The notes beneath the pieces are model-generated. The model had not been told where the DNA came from and searched no databases. It worked only from the letters and a program-made list of their open reading frames with translations. Below are positions 1 to 7,447 of a stretch of 41,703 nucleotides of DNA, piece by piece. The translations under genes and the position numbers were made by a program. Every line of letters begins with the position of its first letter. Positions within the stretch are counted from its first letter, which is position 1. Origin of the DNA: CAZTAO01 sp964611645 (lineage in GTDB: Bacteria > Armatimonadota > UBA5829). Location: positions 1 through 41,703 of the forward strand of contig CAZTAO010000041.1 of assembly GCA_964611645.1 (NCBI GenBank). The letters run 5' to 3'.

Positions 1-406
1 CTCATTGGAACAGCAATCTCCGGCCGTTCGTGTCTCAGCTTCCGTCCTGCGATATCGTGCTCGAAGACCTGAGGGGCTTGGTGCAGAATCTTCTCCATCC
101 CGAGTCGGACTGATCTGGCAAGTGCTCGGCTGAACGGCTTCGCCCCGGAAATAGCATGCTGAACGACCTTCCCCACTCGTCTAGCTATTTGGGAGGGCCA
201 AGATCAGGTTAGATGAAAACAGTAGACTCCACGGGGTATCCGTAGGGGTGACTGATGTGGCGGATAACACCCTTTTTGCCCAAACATTCCTACGCGCGAG
301 GAAGAATGCATGATCATGGTAATAGTAATAACGCTATAGGAAATTATAGCAACTCGGCGCCACAACCGCCACAAGCGTCACTCTCAGGCGCTGCAGTACG
401 GCGGCG
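1..406. other. Left-edge stretch without a confident gene
   Basis: No gene can be assigned here. A plus-strand frame runs from the window edge to a TGA at 111-113 and contains IVLEDLRGL, loosely like the IVxEDL motif of IS605-type TnpB proteins. A minus-strand frame without stops covers about 205 to 1 in the same codon phase and would leave the window at the left. The two contradict each other and neither is long enough to be convincing. Positions 114-406 hold nothing I recognise. The stretch lies beside other gene stubs, so decayed mobile DNA is the most likely content (inference). Confidence 0.3.
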
Positions 407-544
407 TCAGCGTTTCCTGTAGCCCTTGAGTAAGTTCGCAGCCCACTCATCTTCTGACAGAACCACCTCATGCCCCTGCGCCACGAGCTTCCGAACTATG
501 AACGGCCCGATGAACCGTGTCCCGCCGAGAATGGCTACTTTCAT
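407..544 (-). pseudogene. Truncated NAD-dependent epimerase/dehydratase N-terminus
   Basis: This 45-codon reading frame starts at ATG 544 and stops at TGA 407-409. It opens with MKVAILGGTRFIG, the Rossmann beta-1 strand and GGTxFIG dinucleotide-binding loop of extended short-chain dehydrogenases (sugar epimerases), and continues in family style through GHEVV at about residue 28. After that it no longer looks like the family and ends after only 45 residues, against about 300 for a whole enzyme. The catalytic YxxxK is absent, so this is a stub. The break from family sequence coincides with the 13-mer GGTTCTGTCAGAA (452-464, read on the minus strand), which also occurs at two other disturbed places in the window. 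It lies downstream of the two exported-protein genes, on the same strand. Confidence 0.7.
452..464 (-). repeat. 13-bp scar repeat, copy 1
   Basis: GGTTCTGTCAGAA on the minus strand, with the palindromic core TTCTGNCAGAA. It sits exactly where the epimerase stub stops resembling its family. Identical 13-mers occur at 2659-2673 (as part of a 15-bp palindrome, on both strands apart from the central base) and 37341-37353, and a 12/13 match at 34311-34323. Its role is unknown; a transposon end or a preferred insertion point is possible. Confidence 0.5.
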
Positions 545-569
545 ATCAACTCCCAAGCACAGTCTTCTT

Positions 570-1517
570 TTACTTTACCTGCACGCCGCCCAGCAGCCTG
601 TAGAATATGTTGGCGTAGGTGTCGTAGTACTCGCTGAGAGTGCCGTACACCATCACAACAGTGTTCTCCTTGGTTTGGAAGAAGACAAAGGCAAACGCGG
701 CTTCTTTGCCGTTCCTGGTCCCCTTTGCCATTCTCAGCAGACCCGGCATCGTGCCTCCGATGGTCACGTTCTCGCTGGCGGCCTGTTTCATATCCGGCGA
801 GCCCATCGCCGGGCCGATGTCTCTCATAAAGAGGTTGGCAAACTCCGTGAGATCGATACCCGGCTCAGCCAGGACCACCAGCATCCCGATCGGGATCTTG
901 GTGTCAGGGGTCACTACAAGGGAGGTGTCCGCGCCGTTCCAGACTGCCGAGAACCCCGGTGGCACGTCCACCGAGAGCTTTGAACCCGGCAACTGCATTC
1001 TTCGGTTCGGGAGGTTCCGGATGGTCCTGGATATCTGCTTGCTGGTTCCCCACATATTGATATCCATCTTGGTGGTGTACTCGGTGTTGCCGTCGAGCGA
1101 GACAATCGTGCCTTTCGCCCCGTACTGCTGAATGTCCCAACTCGCGGATATCAGGCGGCCCGGAGCGACTGTTCCTTTCAGCGACTCCTTGGAGTTCTCG
1201 GCAACCGTGGCTCCGGTCTGGTAGCGCATGAGAATGAAGTAGACGTTGTTGCCTGATGTCCAGACCACCACCGGCCCCGCGCTCGTGCCTGTTCCCGCCC
1301 AGTCAGCCTGGCTGGGGATGCTGTTTGAGACGTTTACATTCCAGTGGCGGCCGTCGTTCTCGGAAACGCAGTGCAGGGACTTCTGCTTTGTGTCATATAT
1401 GCCGAAGTAGTTTCTGCCAAGTCCGGTTCGGATCTCGGCTGCGAGCATCTGTCCACAGACCGTCACCACCAGCAATGCCACAGCCAATGCTAATCTAACT
1501 GCCTTTTGCATAGTCAT
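570..1517 (-). CDS. Exported protein of unknown function
   Basis: A 315-residue protein (313 if started at the second Met). Residues 1-27 form a classical signal peptide: Lys/Arg, the hydrophobic run LALAVALLVVTVCG and a likely cleavage after MLAA, so the protein is exported. The mature part is rich in beta-prone, Asn/Thr/Gly-containing segments and has a C-terminal stretch (about 205-313) of alternating hydrophobic strands. I recognise no domain or catalytic motif. GGAG lies 8 nt before the ATG at 1511 but only 2 nt before the ATG at 1517, so 1511 is probably the true start. The gene lies 30 bp downstream of another exported-protein gene on the same strand, which suggests a two-gene operon. 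The products may act together outside the cytoplasmic membrane (inference). Confidence 0.8.
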   Translation of the reverse strand: MTMQKAVRLALAVALLVVTVCGQMLAAEIRTGLGRNYFGIYDTKQKSLHCVSENDGRHWNVNVSNSIPSQADWAGTGTSAGPVVVWTSGNNVYFILMRYQTGATVAENSKESLKGTVAPGRLISASWDIQQYGAKGTIVSLDGNTEYTTKMDINMWGTSKQISRTIRNLPNRRMQLPGSKLSVDVPPGFSAVWNGADTSLVVTPDTKIPIGMLVVLAEPGIDLTEFANLFMRDIGPAMGSPDMKQAASENVTIGGTMPGLLRMAKGTRNGKEAAFAFVFFQTKENTVVMVYGTLSEYYDTYANIFYRLLGGVQVK

Positions 1518-1547
1518 ATCTCCATATACGGCGACTGGCGCCGATCA

Positions 1548-2417
1548 TCAGTTGCCCAGAGAGTTATCCTCAAGGGCATTGGCGATCTCGTTCGCGGTCT
1601 TCTTGAGGTTAGCGTCCTTGGCCAACCGTTCGGCGACGCGCGCGTGGGCGTGAGTCCGCTTTGCCCAATCCCTAACCTTATCGGGCACATTCCTGGGCGC
1701 CAGCGCATCCATCTTGCCAATCCCGATAATCGCCTGTGCCAACTCGTGCACCGCTACCGCATTGGCATCGCCCGGCATCGCCGACACGGCTGTCCGTAGG
1801 GATGGAAGGGCTTTCGCAGCCGACGCGGCGGCAGCCTGTGCCCTTGAGGCGTCTATTTCAGCCAGAGCCTTGCTGACAAGCCCCAGCGCCTGGAGGTAGA
1901 CGTCTTTCGCCCTGCGTCTGCCAAGTTTCTCGGGAGGCAGAATCCTGGTCCGTCCGTACGCCACGGTCCGGTCTGCATATATGAACTTCACGTGATAGAC
2001 GCCGGGGGCTAATGGGGCGTTTGACCTGGCGAATCCTTGTGAGTACGTCTGCTGCCCCTGGCCGGCGGTTGCAGGCCCTGTGTTCACGGGCTTGGGTTCC
2101 TTATCCTTGCGCCACACGACTTCAAGCGCGCCTCCCGGCCCGGGAGCCGATCCGCTGAACTGCGCAGCCAATCCTCGAGTCCCATAGGGAACTTCGGACG
2201 CCACCCCAACCGGGCTGAACTTGCCATCCGGGGTAGAACACACCTGCGCTACTATGATCTCCGGCTGTGCGGCCGCGCCTCCTATCCCGCTTGCTGCTTC
2301 GCGCAGCGCTTTCAGCCGGTCTTCGGTCACCTGGTCGGCCCTCCACGCTGCAGAAACTGCCACAATCAGCAGCATCGCGTAGATGAGCAGGCGTGGTAAG
2401 TGCTTACTTATAGTCAT
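1548..2417 (-). CDS. Exported protein of unknown function, helical C-terminus
   Basis: A 289-residue protein. The start is ATG 2417 because a strong AGGAGG lies just upstream; the longer frame to 2495 would run through the hairpin and has no such signal. Residues 8-24 are hydrophobic (LPRLLIYAMLLIVAVSAAW), a signal peptide or N-terminal anchor. About residues 50-165 look like a beta-sandwich-type exported domain, with GVYHVKFIYADRTVAYGRTRI resembling the last strands of such a fold. Residues 175-289 are Ala/Arg/Lys-rich and predicted helical. No family is recognised. It is the first gene of a two-gene minus-strand unit with 570-1517, and its leader carries a strong hairpin (2437-2466), so control at the RNA level is possible. 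Function unknown. Confidence 0.8.
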   Translation of the reverse strand: MTISKHLPRLLIYAMLLIVAVSAAWRADQVTEDRLKALREAASGIGGAAAQPEIIVAQVCSTPDGKFSPVGVASEVPYGTRGLAAQFSGSAPGPGGALEVVWRKDKEPKPVNTGPATAGQGQQTYSQGFARSNAPLAPGVYHVKFIYADRTVAYGRTRILPPEKLGRRRAKDVYLQALGLVSKALAEIDASRAQAAAASAAKALPSLRTAVSAMPGDANAVAVHELAQAIIGIGKMDALAPRNVPDKVRDWAKRTHAHARVAERLAKDANLKKTANEIANALEDNSLGN

Positions 2418-2436
2418 AATCGGCCTCCTCTCGCAG

Positions 2437-2466
2437 TTGGAGGGCCTGTAATACCGGGCCCTCCAA
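2437..2466 (-). promoter_or_regulatory. Leader hairpin before the exported-protein operon
   Basis: A perfect 10-bp inverted repeat, TTGGAGGGCC and GGCCCTCCAA, with a 10-nt loop. On the minus-strand transcript it ends 19 nt before the ATG at 2417, just ahead of the AGGAGG ribosome site. The 3' arm GGCCCTCC could alternatively pair, with one bulge, to the ribosome site GGAGGCC. No T-run follows, so it is not a standard terminator. It may be a translational switch or a protein-binding site. Confidence 0.5.
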
Positions 2467-2528
2467 ATCTGTAATGTACCCCGTACTCTGGACACTTCGT
2501 TAGTAGTATACTCTAACAGAGGTGTGAA

Positions 2529-2666
2529 TTGGAAAGACGGAATTACAGCAGTGAGTTCAAGAGTGAAGCGGTCAAGTTGGTTGAGAGCGGCGTGAAGACT
2601 AGCCAGGTTGCTCGGGACTTGGGGATCGGGACCGAGTTGCTGCGTCGTTGGGTGAGGCGGTTCTGA
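2529..2666 (+). pseudogene. Truncated IS3-type transposase OrfA
   Basis: A 45-codon frame from TTG 2529 (AGAGG 6-7 nt upstream) to TGA 2664-2666. The product opens ERRNYSSEFKSEAVKLV and continues with ARDLGIGTELLRRWVRRF. This is the N-terminal helix-turn-helix of OrfA proteins of IS3-family elements (HTH_Tnp_1), which bind the element's ends. A whole OrfA has about 90-100 residues and is followed by an OrfB with a DDE catalytic domain; both the rest of OrfA and OrfB are missing. The frame ends inside the 15-bp palindrome GGTTCTGACAGAACC, so the truncation coincides with the window's recurring 13-mer. It is transcribed away from the exported-protein operon. Confidence 0.75.
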
Positions 2667-2673
2667 CAGAACC
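2659..2673. repeat. 13-bp scar repeat, copy 2 (15-bp palindrome)
   Basis: GGTTCTGACAGAACC is a perfect palindrome around a central A. It contains the 13-mer seen at 452-464 and, on the other strand, at 37341-37353. It overlaps the stop codon of the transposase stub and begins the gene-free stretch that leads into the 164-bp repeats. Confidence 0.5.
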
Positions 2674-2686
2674 CCAAAAAGCCACT

Positions 2687-2850
2687 GACATCACTGTTAT
2701 ATCCACTTCCCTAGTTTCCATCCACTCTCGTCCACATTGTATATGTCCCGCAGCCCCCTATCCAGCCTCAAAACACCACCCTCAGGCTCAGTGGCAAGTA
2801 TTCTGATAATTGTACCGCGCTTTGCCGAGATGGAGGGAGAAGACACATTT
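2687..2850. repeat. 164-bp direct repeat, copy A
   Basis: This stretch matches 3115-3277 over its whole length with scattered substitutions and small indels (roughly 85-90% by eye); starts are 428 bp apart. On the minus strand it keeps a reading frame (ISAKRGTIIRILATEPEGG, then LRLDRGLRDIYNVDESGW) that ends in TAA at the left edge. The repeat therefore looks like a duplicated 3' end of a gene I do not recognise. It lies in the 763-bp gene-free interval between the transposase stub and the RsbW-like gene. Confidence 0.75.
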
Positions 2851-3114
2851 GGATGTACAAGTTCAAGACCTGCGAGGTTTCCTCACGACGACCAATTCCC
2901 ATTCCTCATAATATGGAAGCGATACCGAACTACCACAGATGCTTTCGATTGTTCTCCGCAGATACTCCATGTACTCGCGCAAAGCGAGACCTATTGTAGC
3001 TTGTGCAGGAGCGTTGTGAACCGTTCCGACCGTGAAGAGATGGTGCTCACCAGTTTTCCGTTTGCATCACTCGACGGCAATCTCTGATGTGCAAAGTGTG
3101 ATTATCACAAAACG

Positions 3115-3277
3115 GACATCACAGTTACATCCACCTCCCTAGTTTACATCCACTCTCGTCCACATTGTCTGTGTCCCACAGCCCCCGTCCAGCCTCAAAC
3201 ATTCACCCTCAGGCTCAGTGGCAAGTCTTCTGATGATTGTATCGCGCTTTGCCGAGATGGCCGGAGAAGACAGACTT
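3115..3277. repeat. 164-bp direct repeat, copy B
   Basis: Second copy of the 2687-2850 repeat. On the minus strand it reads ISAKRDTIIRRLATEPEGE, agreeing with copy A, but then shifts frame near 3185 and stops early, so this copy is broken. The stretch between the copies (2851-3114) has no recognisable gene. A 13-bp palindrome TGTGATTATCACA (3097-3109) precedes copy B. Confidence 0.75.
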
Positions 3278-3351
3278 GGCGTTTGGGTGATATTCTTATC
3301 TGAGGCATCGTTACATTTTCGGTGACATCTTACGTGAGGCAATTCGCATAG

Positions 3352-3381
3352 TTGCCATCTGCTATGCAATCAGGATAACAT
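3352..3381 (+). promoter_or_regulatory. Candidate promoter of the first polysaccharide operon
   Basis: TTGCCA (3352-3357), 18 nt, then TAACAT (3376-3381), about 50 nt before the RsbW-like gene. The -10 box matches the sigma-70 consensus at only 4 of 6 positions. The overlapping TATAAC at 3382 is an alternative -10 without a good -35. It is supported mainly because the same 18-nt spacing recurs before the other transcription units. Confidence 0.3.
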
Positions 3382-3429
3382 ATAACAATCATGGCCTGAG
3401 GCTACTGACATCGGTGAGAGTGAAGCGCT

Positions 3430-3840
3430 ATGCTGCCTGATATTCGGACGCGGAGCCTCTTGCAGGAACTGCCTGGCATCCGAGATAGCCTGGAAGCTGA
3501 GTTGAATGCGATGAGCCATCCCGGCCTGACGCAATCCGTTATCGATGCGGTGGTGCTTGCCAGCGTAGAAGCAGTATCGAATGTGATGAGACACGCCTAC
3601 GCCAAATCCACCGACCGGGAGATGCTCATAAGAGTCTGGCTTCAGGATGTCAGACTGTGCATTCAGATTCTTCATCACGGAGATCGCGCAATGCCCGAAC
3701 GAATTGCTGAACCTGATTTCTCTGGGACGAACCAAAAGGGTTTCGGCCTTTTCATAATGCGTGAATCGGTGGACAGTGTCACCTATTCTCAAGAGCAGGA
3801 TGGCTGGCAATCCGTCTTGCTGACCAAACAACTCACCTGA
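3430..3840 (+). CDS. RsbW/SpoIIAB-like anti-sigma ATPase
   Basis: A 136-residue single-domain protein of the HATPase_c_2 (serine-kinase anti-sigma) family, the usual length. Visible elements are the N-box E47-AVSN51-VMRHAYA and the G2 box GFGLFIM (104-110). The family binds either a sigma factor or other target, or an unphosphorylated STAS partner, and phosphorylates that partner on Ser. The G1 box, normally DxGxG/P, here reads H82-HGDR, so the adenine-contacting Asp is replaced by His; ATP binding or kinase activity may be weakened. The STAS gene follows 14 bp downstream, the normal arrangement of a partner-switching pair. No sigma factor is present in the window, so its target is either elsewhere or not a sigma factor. 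It heads the polysaccharide operon. Confidence 0.88.
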   Translation: MLPDIRTRSLLQELPGIRDSLEAELNAMSHPGLTQSVIDAVVLASVEAVSNVMRHAYAKSTDREMLIRVWLQDVRLCIQILHHGDRAMPERIAEPDFSGTNQKGFGLFIMRESVDSVTYSQEQDGWQSVLLTKQLT

Positions 3841-3854
3841 GGAGGTTCTAGTCG

Positions 3855-4232
3855 ATGCATTTCCTTGAAGACCGCGTGGCAGACATCACCATCTTAACTG
3901 CGCAGTTTGAGTATCTCGACGCAAGTAATGCGCCACAAGTGAAGGAAGCCATACAGCCTTTCCTGGCGAACCGCCGAAGCGTGATAATCGACCTGGGCGC
4001 GGTTGCCTTTGTGGACAGTTCCGGGCTGAGCGCTATGCTCTCTGCGCTGAAGATAGTCAACGCCAACGACGGCGATCTCAAGCTCTGCGGAATGACACGC
4101 AAAGTACGCGCCCTGTTTGAACTGGTCCGCATGCACCGAGTCTTTGAGATATACAACGACCGCCAGGAAGCAATCAAGTCATTCGAGGGGGGCGCAGACG
4201 CTGGCGCGTCTCGACACGCGGCGTCGGCATGA
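3855..4232 (+). CDS. STAS-domain anti-anti-sigma factor
   Basis: A 125-residue protein whose first 110 residues form a STAS domain (SpoIIAA/RsbV type). The phosphorylatable motif is VDSSGLSAM, with Ser55/Ser56, after the beta-strand SVIIDLGAVAF. In this family the partner kinase phosphorylates that Ser and a SpoIIE-type PP2C phosphatase removes the phosphate, which decides whether the kinase is free to hold its target. It has a strong GAGGAGG 9 nt before ATG 3855. Its last 4 bp overlap the start of the nucleotide-sugar pyrophosphorylase (ATGA), so it is physically joined to biosynthetic genes. The likely phosphatases are the receiver-phosphatases at 16448-17593 and 32973-34124. A short Gly/Ala-rich tail follows the domain. 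Confidence 0.93.
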   Translation: MHFLEDRVADITILTAQFEYLDASNAPQVKEAIQPFLANRRSVIIDLGAVAFVDSSGLSAMLSALKIVNANDGDLKLCGMTRKVRALFELVRMHRVFEIYNDRQEAIKSFEGGADAGASRHAASA

Positions 4233-5392
4233 AAGCGATAATACTGGCAGCCGGACGCGGGACCCGGATGCGCCCACTCACCGCGACAATCGCCAAGCCG
4301 ATGATGCCCATATTCCATACACCGGTTATGCAGTCGCTGGTGGAATTGTTGGCAAAGCACGATGTCAGACAGATCATGGTGAACACCAGTTACCTGGCCG
4401 ATGACATCGAGCGCTTCTTCCGTGACGGCGCACGGTTCGGCGTGAAAATGGCATACTCTTTCGAAGGCCACATGTCGCAGAACCAACTCGTCGATGAGCC
4501 GCTGGGCTCGGCGGGCGCGATGAAGAAGATACAGATGCACTCCGGGTTCTTCGATGAGACCTTTGTGGTGATGTGCGGCGATGCCCTGATCAACCTCGAC
4601 CTGACCGCAATGCTCGACTTCCACCGCCGCCAGGGGGCCGCGGTAACAGTAGCGCTCAAGGAAGTGCCGGCGGACCAGGTGTCCAACTACGGCATTGCCG
4701 TGTTGGATGATCGTCAGCGCATCACGTCATTCCAGGAGAAACCCGCTGCACACGAAGCCAAGAGCACCCTCGCCAACACCGGCATCTATATCTTCGAGCC
4801 GTGGGTAATAGACCTCATTCCGCCCGACTGCGCCTGTGACATCGGCGGCCAACTCTTCCCGCAGCTTGTGGAGGCCAATGCCGCGATCTGCGGCGTCGCT
4901 CTGCCCTTCCAGTGGCTGGACATCGGGAAACTGCCGGACTACTACCAGGTCATGCGGCAGGCGCTGTGCGGCGAGATAGAGGGCATTCGGCTCCCCGGTG
5001 AACCGGTCCGAGAAGGAATCAACTGCGGGCTGAACGTGAGCGTCGACCTCGACGCGTGCGACATCCAGCCTCCCGTCTATTTCGGCGGCAGTTGCACGAT
5101 AGAACCGGGGTGCACGATCATCGGCCCTGCAATGATCGGGCCGGGGTGCGTTGTGGAATCGGGCGCGCATATCGAAGAGAGTATGATCTTCGACTACACG
5201 CGCATAGGCTCGCGGGCTTCGATCCGGAATATGATCGTCTGCGGAGACTACTGCGTGGACAGCACGGGCATGGTCATCGACCTGCAGGAAGCCAAACTGG
5301 CCGGTGTGATCGCCGATGCGCGCACCCTGCCTGATGCGCTGCCAAGCGCGCAGCGGGAACTGCTCGAGCTGCTGGCCGAGTTGGAGTTGTAA
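4229..5392 (+). CDS. NDP-sugar pyrophosphorylase with beta-helix domain
   Basis: A 387-residue protein. The N-terminal nucleotidyltransferase domain (about 1-235) has the intact signature LAAGRGTRMRPLT at residues 6-18, the metal-site segment VVMCGDALINLDL, and EKP and LANTGIYIF motifs; this is the GlmU/RmlA/mannose-1-phosphate guanylyltransferase fold. The C-terminal part (about 265-350) has left-handed beta-helix hexapeptides (IEPGCTIIGPAMIGPGCVV). It should convert a sugar-1-phosphate and NTP to an NDP-sugar in the cytoplasm; the base and sugar cannot be read from the sequence, mannose or glucose being the common cases. The start overlaps the STAS gene by 4 bp. It is the only pyrophosphorylase here with an intact active site; 31465-32976 is a degenerate relative. 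Confidence 0.9.
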   Translation: MKAIILAAGRGTRMRPLTATIAKPMMPIFHTPVMQSLVELLAKHDVRQIMVNTSYLADDIERFFRDGARFGVKMAYSFEGHMSQNQLVDEPLGSAGAMKKIQMHSGFFDETFVVMCGDALINLDLTAMLDFHRRQGAAVTVALKEVPADQVSNYGIAVLDDRQRITSFQEKPAAHEAKSTLANTGIYIFEPWVIDLIPPDCACDIGGQLFPQLVEANAAICGVALPFQWLDIGKLPDYYQVMRQALCGEIEGIRLPGEPVREGINCGLNVSVDLDACDIQPPVYFGGSCTIEPGCTIIGPAMIGPGCVVESGAHIEESMIFDYTRIGSRASIRNMIVCGDYCVDSTGMVIDLQEAKLAGVIADARTLPDALPSAQRELLELLAELEL

Positions 5393-5396
5393 TCCA

Positions 5397-6566
5397 GTGA
5401 CCGCCAGCATCAGCCTCTTTGTATTCATTGATGCCCTTGGGTGGGAGATACTTTCAGCGCACCCGTTTCTGGATGATATCCTGACAACTCGCGCGCCGGT
5501 GGAGTCGGTATTCGGCTACAGTTCCACGTGCGACCCGACCATCATCACCGGGCGGATGCCCCACGACCACGGGCACTTTTCGTTCTTCCTCTACGACCCG
5601 GCCAACTCACCTTTCCACCTGTGCCGGATGCTTTCGATTCTTCCGCATTCCGTCACGCGGCGTGGGCGGGTGCGCCGCCTGATGAGCCGTCTCATTGGCC
5701 GCCTCTATGGCTACACGGGCTACTTCCAGATATACAACATGCCCTTCGACAAGATCCATCTGTTCGATTACTCAGAGAAACGCGACATCTACCAGCCGGG
5801 TGGCATCAACAGCGGCGCTCCGACAATCTTCGACTATCTTCGCAAGGCAAAGATACCATTCTCCCTTTCCAACTGGCGCCATTCCGAGGCTCAGAACCTG
5901 GCTACTCTGCACGGTGCGCTGGAAGAGGGCGGTATCAAGTTCGCGTATCTCTATATGGCGGCCATGGATGCTACCCTGCACGACGACGGCAGCCCCTCAG
6001 CGCGAGTGAGCGAGAAGATAGCCTGGTACGCGCAGCAAGTTCGCGAAGTCTACGACGCCGCGTGCCTGAAATACGACGAGGTCCGGCTGCACGTGTTTTC
6101 CGACCACGGCATGACCAACGTAACCCGATCGGTCGATGTTATGCGTCCCATCAGGGCTCTGCCACTGCGATTCGGCGTTGACTACTCGGCAGTATACGAT
6201 TCGACTATGGCGCGGTTCTGGTTCATGACCGACAAGGCGCGCGACTTGATCACCGCTGAACTACTTAAGTTCTCCGAAGGGCACATTATGACGGAGGAGG
6301 AACTGGCCGGGTATGGGTGCGATTTCGCGGACCAGCGGTATGGGCAGCTTTTCTTCCTGCTCGAACCGGGATACCTGCTCTGCCCCAGCTTCATGGGGGA
6401 GAAGCCGCTGGCGGGGATGCACGGATACGATCCGACCCACAAAGACTCCCTGGCCAGCTACGCCACCAATTGCCCGCCCGCGAGCCTGCCCAAACGGCTG
6501 GATGATTTCTACGCGCTGATGCGTCAGGGGATCGATCTGGTGACTGATAATGGCGGGCCACAATGA
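5397..6566 (+). CDS. Alkaline-phosphatase-superfamily hydrolase/transferase
   Basis: A 389-residue protein if it begins at GTG 5397, 4 bp after the pyrophosphorylase; the upstream extension of the frame lies inside that gene and is discarded. Metal-ligand motifs of the type I phosphodiesterase/alkaline-phosphatase superfamily are complete: FVFIDALGW (D12), a Ser/Thr cluster with the probable nucleophile (S42-T44) before ITGRMPHDHGH, MDATLHDDG, HVFSDHGM and GMHGYDP. The family hydrolyses or transfers phospho-esters using two metal ions. There is no signal peptide, so a cytoplasmic site is likely. The substrate is unknown; in this operon it might process a phosphorylated or nucleotide-linked glycan precursor (inference). 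It overlaps the next gene by ATGA. Its 389 residues carry a long insert (about 80-150) between nucleophile and second metal site. Confidence 0.85.
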   Translation: MTASISLFVFIDALGWEILSAHPFLDDILTTRAPVESVFGYSSTCDPTIITGRMPHDHGHFSFFLYDPANSPFHLCRMLSILPHSVTRRGRVRRLMSRLIGRLYGYTGYFQIYNMPFDKIHLFDYSEKRDIYQPGGINSGAPTIFDYLRKAKIPFSLSNWRHSEAQNLATLHGALEEGGIKFAYLYMAAMDATLHDDGSPSARVSEKIAWYAQQVREVYDAACLKYDEVRLHVFSDHGMTNVTRSVDVMRPIRALPLRFGVDYSAVYDSTMARFWFMTDKARDLITAELLKFSEGHIMTEEELAGYGCDFADQRYGQLFFLLEPGYLLCPSFMGEKPLAGMHGYDPTHKDSLASYATNCPPASLPKRLDDFYALMRQGIDLVTDNGGPQ

Positions 6567-7447
6567 CCAATGTGGCACCTAAGGAAGCCATGCCGTGGGT
6601 TGTGATGCGTTCGCATAACGACATGCCTCTGATAGATGAGACGCTGGCGGTGCTCGCGCATCAGACGCTTTCGTTTCGGCTGGCTGTTTTCGACAACGCC
6701 TCCACCGACGGTACTCGCGAAGCGACAGCGTCTCGGGCCGACCTGTTCGTCGATGTGCCGGCCGGCTTATATGTGCCGGGGAAAGTGCTCAACCACGCGA
6801 TGCAGGCCACGGACGGAGAGTTCGTCATCTTCCTCAACGCGGACTGCACCCCGCAGAATCCCGAGTGCCTCCAAGAACTGCTGGACAGCATTGCGCAAGA
6901 CAAAAATGCAGCCGCTGTCTTCGGCAGGCAAAACCCGCGTCCAGACTGCGGAACGCTCTTTGCCAAAGACACCAACGACACGTTCAGTGACGGCGTGCGA
7001 CAGGCTTCGTGGCGGCACTGTTTCTCCATGGCATGTTCATGCATCAGGCGCTCGGATTGGGAGATTTCGCCGTTTTGTGAGGATATTCAGTATTCGGAAG
7101 ACATCGACTGGACATGGCGTATGCGGCAGTCCGGGAAAACGATTCGCTACGCACCAAACGCCCAGGTCCTACATTCGCACAACTATACACTGGGGCGGTA
7201 CTATCGCCGGCATCTTGGCGAAGGGGCAGCGGAAGCGCGAATCTTTGATTGGACTCCCTGGGATCGATCGGTAGTACGCTACAGCCTGCTGCCCTATGTT
7301 CGGCAAGTACTCTCCGACCTTGATTATTGTGCTCGCCGGGGAGAAGTTGGTTCGATGGCCTACAGTCCGATCCTGCGTATGGCTCAGATGCTCGGACGCC
7401 GGGCGGGTTTTCGCGATGGGTGGAAGATGCGAGGTAACCAGCCATGA
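6563..7447 (+). CDS. Family 2 glycosyltransferase
   Basis: A 294-residue GT-A enzyme. The N-terminus has the GT2 pattern: a beta-strand and RSHND, then VFDNASTDGT (D44), FVIFLNADC with the DXD-like NAD motif at 92-94, and the later EDIDWTWRM, which resembles the ED/RW acceptor motif. It should transfer a sugar from an NDP-sugar to a lipid-linked acceptor at the inner face of the membrane with inversion. No transmembrane segment is seen, so it is probably peripheral. Linkage and donor cannot be deduced. It overlaps the preceding and following genes by 4 bp each, indicating strict co-translation with the phosphatase-superfamily and nucleotidyltransferase-fold proteins. Confidence 0.92.
   Translation: MTNVAPKEAMPWVVMRSHNDMPLIDETLAVLAHQTLSFRLAVFDNASTDGTREATASRADLFVDVPAGLYVPGKVLNHAMQATDGEFVIFLNADCTPQNPECLQELLDSIAQDKNAAAVFGRQNPRPDCGTLFAKDTNDTFSDGVRQASWRHCFSMACSCIRRSDWEISPFCEDIQYSEDIDWTWRMRQSGKTIRYAPNAQVLHSHNYTLGRYYRRHLGEGAAEARIFDWTPWDRSVVRYSLLPYVRQVLSDLDYCARRGEVGSMAYSPILRMAQMLGRRAGFRDGWKMRGNQP

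Noticed and set aside
2737..3087. 116-residue plus-strand frame between the repeats
   Set aside because: Covers repeat copy A on the strand opposite to its conserved frame, with no ribosome site or domain.
3097..3109. CRP-like palindrome TGTGATTATCACA
   Set aside because: The half-sites are separated by 3 bp rather than the 6 bp needed by CRP, and no gene starts nearby.
3370..3831. 153-residue open frame on the minus strand
   Set aside because: It is antisense to the RsbW-like gene, which has clear N-box and G2-box motifs; the antisense product has no recognisable domain.
4229..5392. Assignment as mannose-1-phosphate guanylyltransferase
   Set aside because: The nucleotidyltransferase fold is clear, but base and sugar specificity cannot be read from motifs, so no gene symbol is given.
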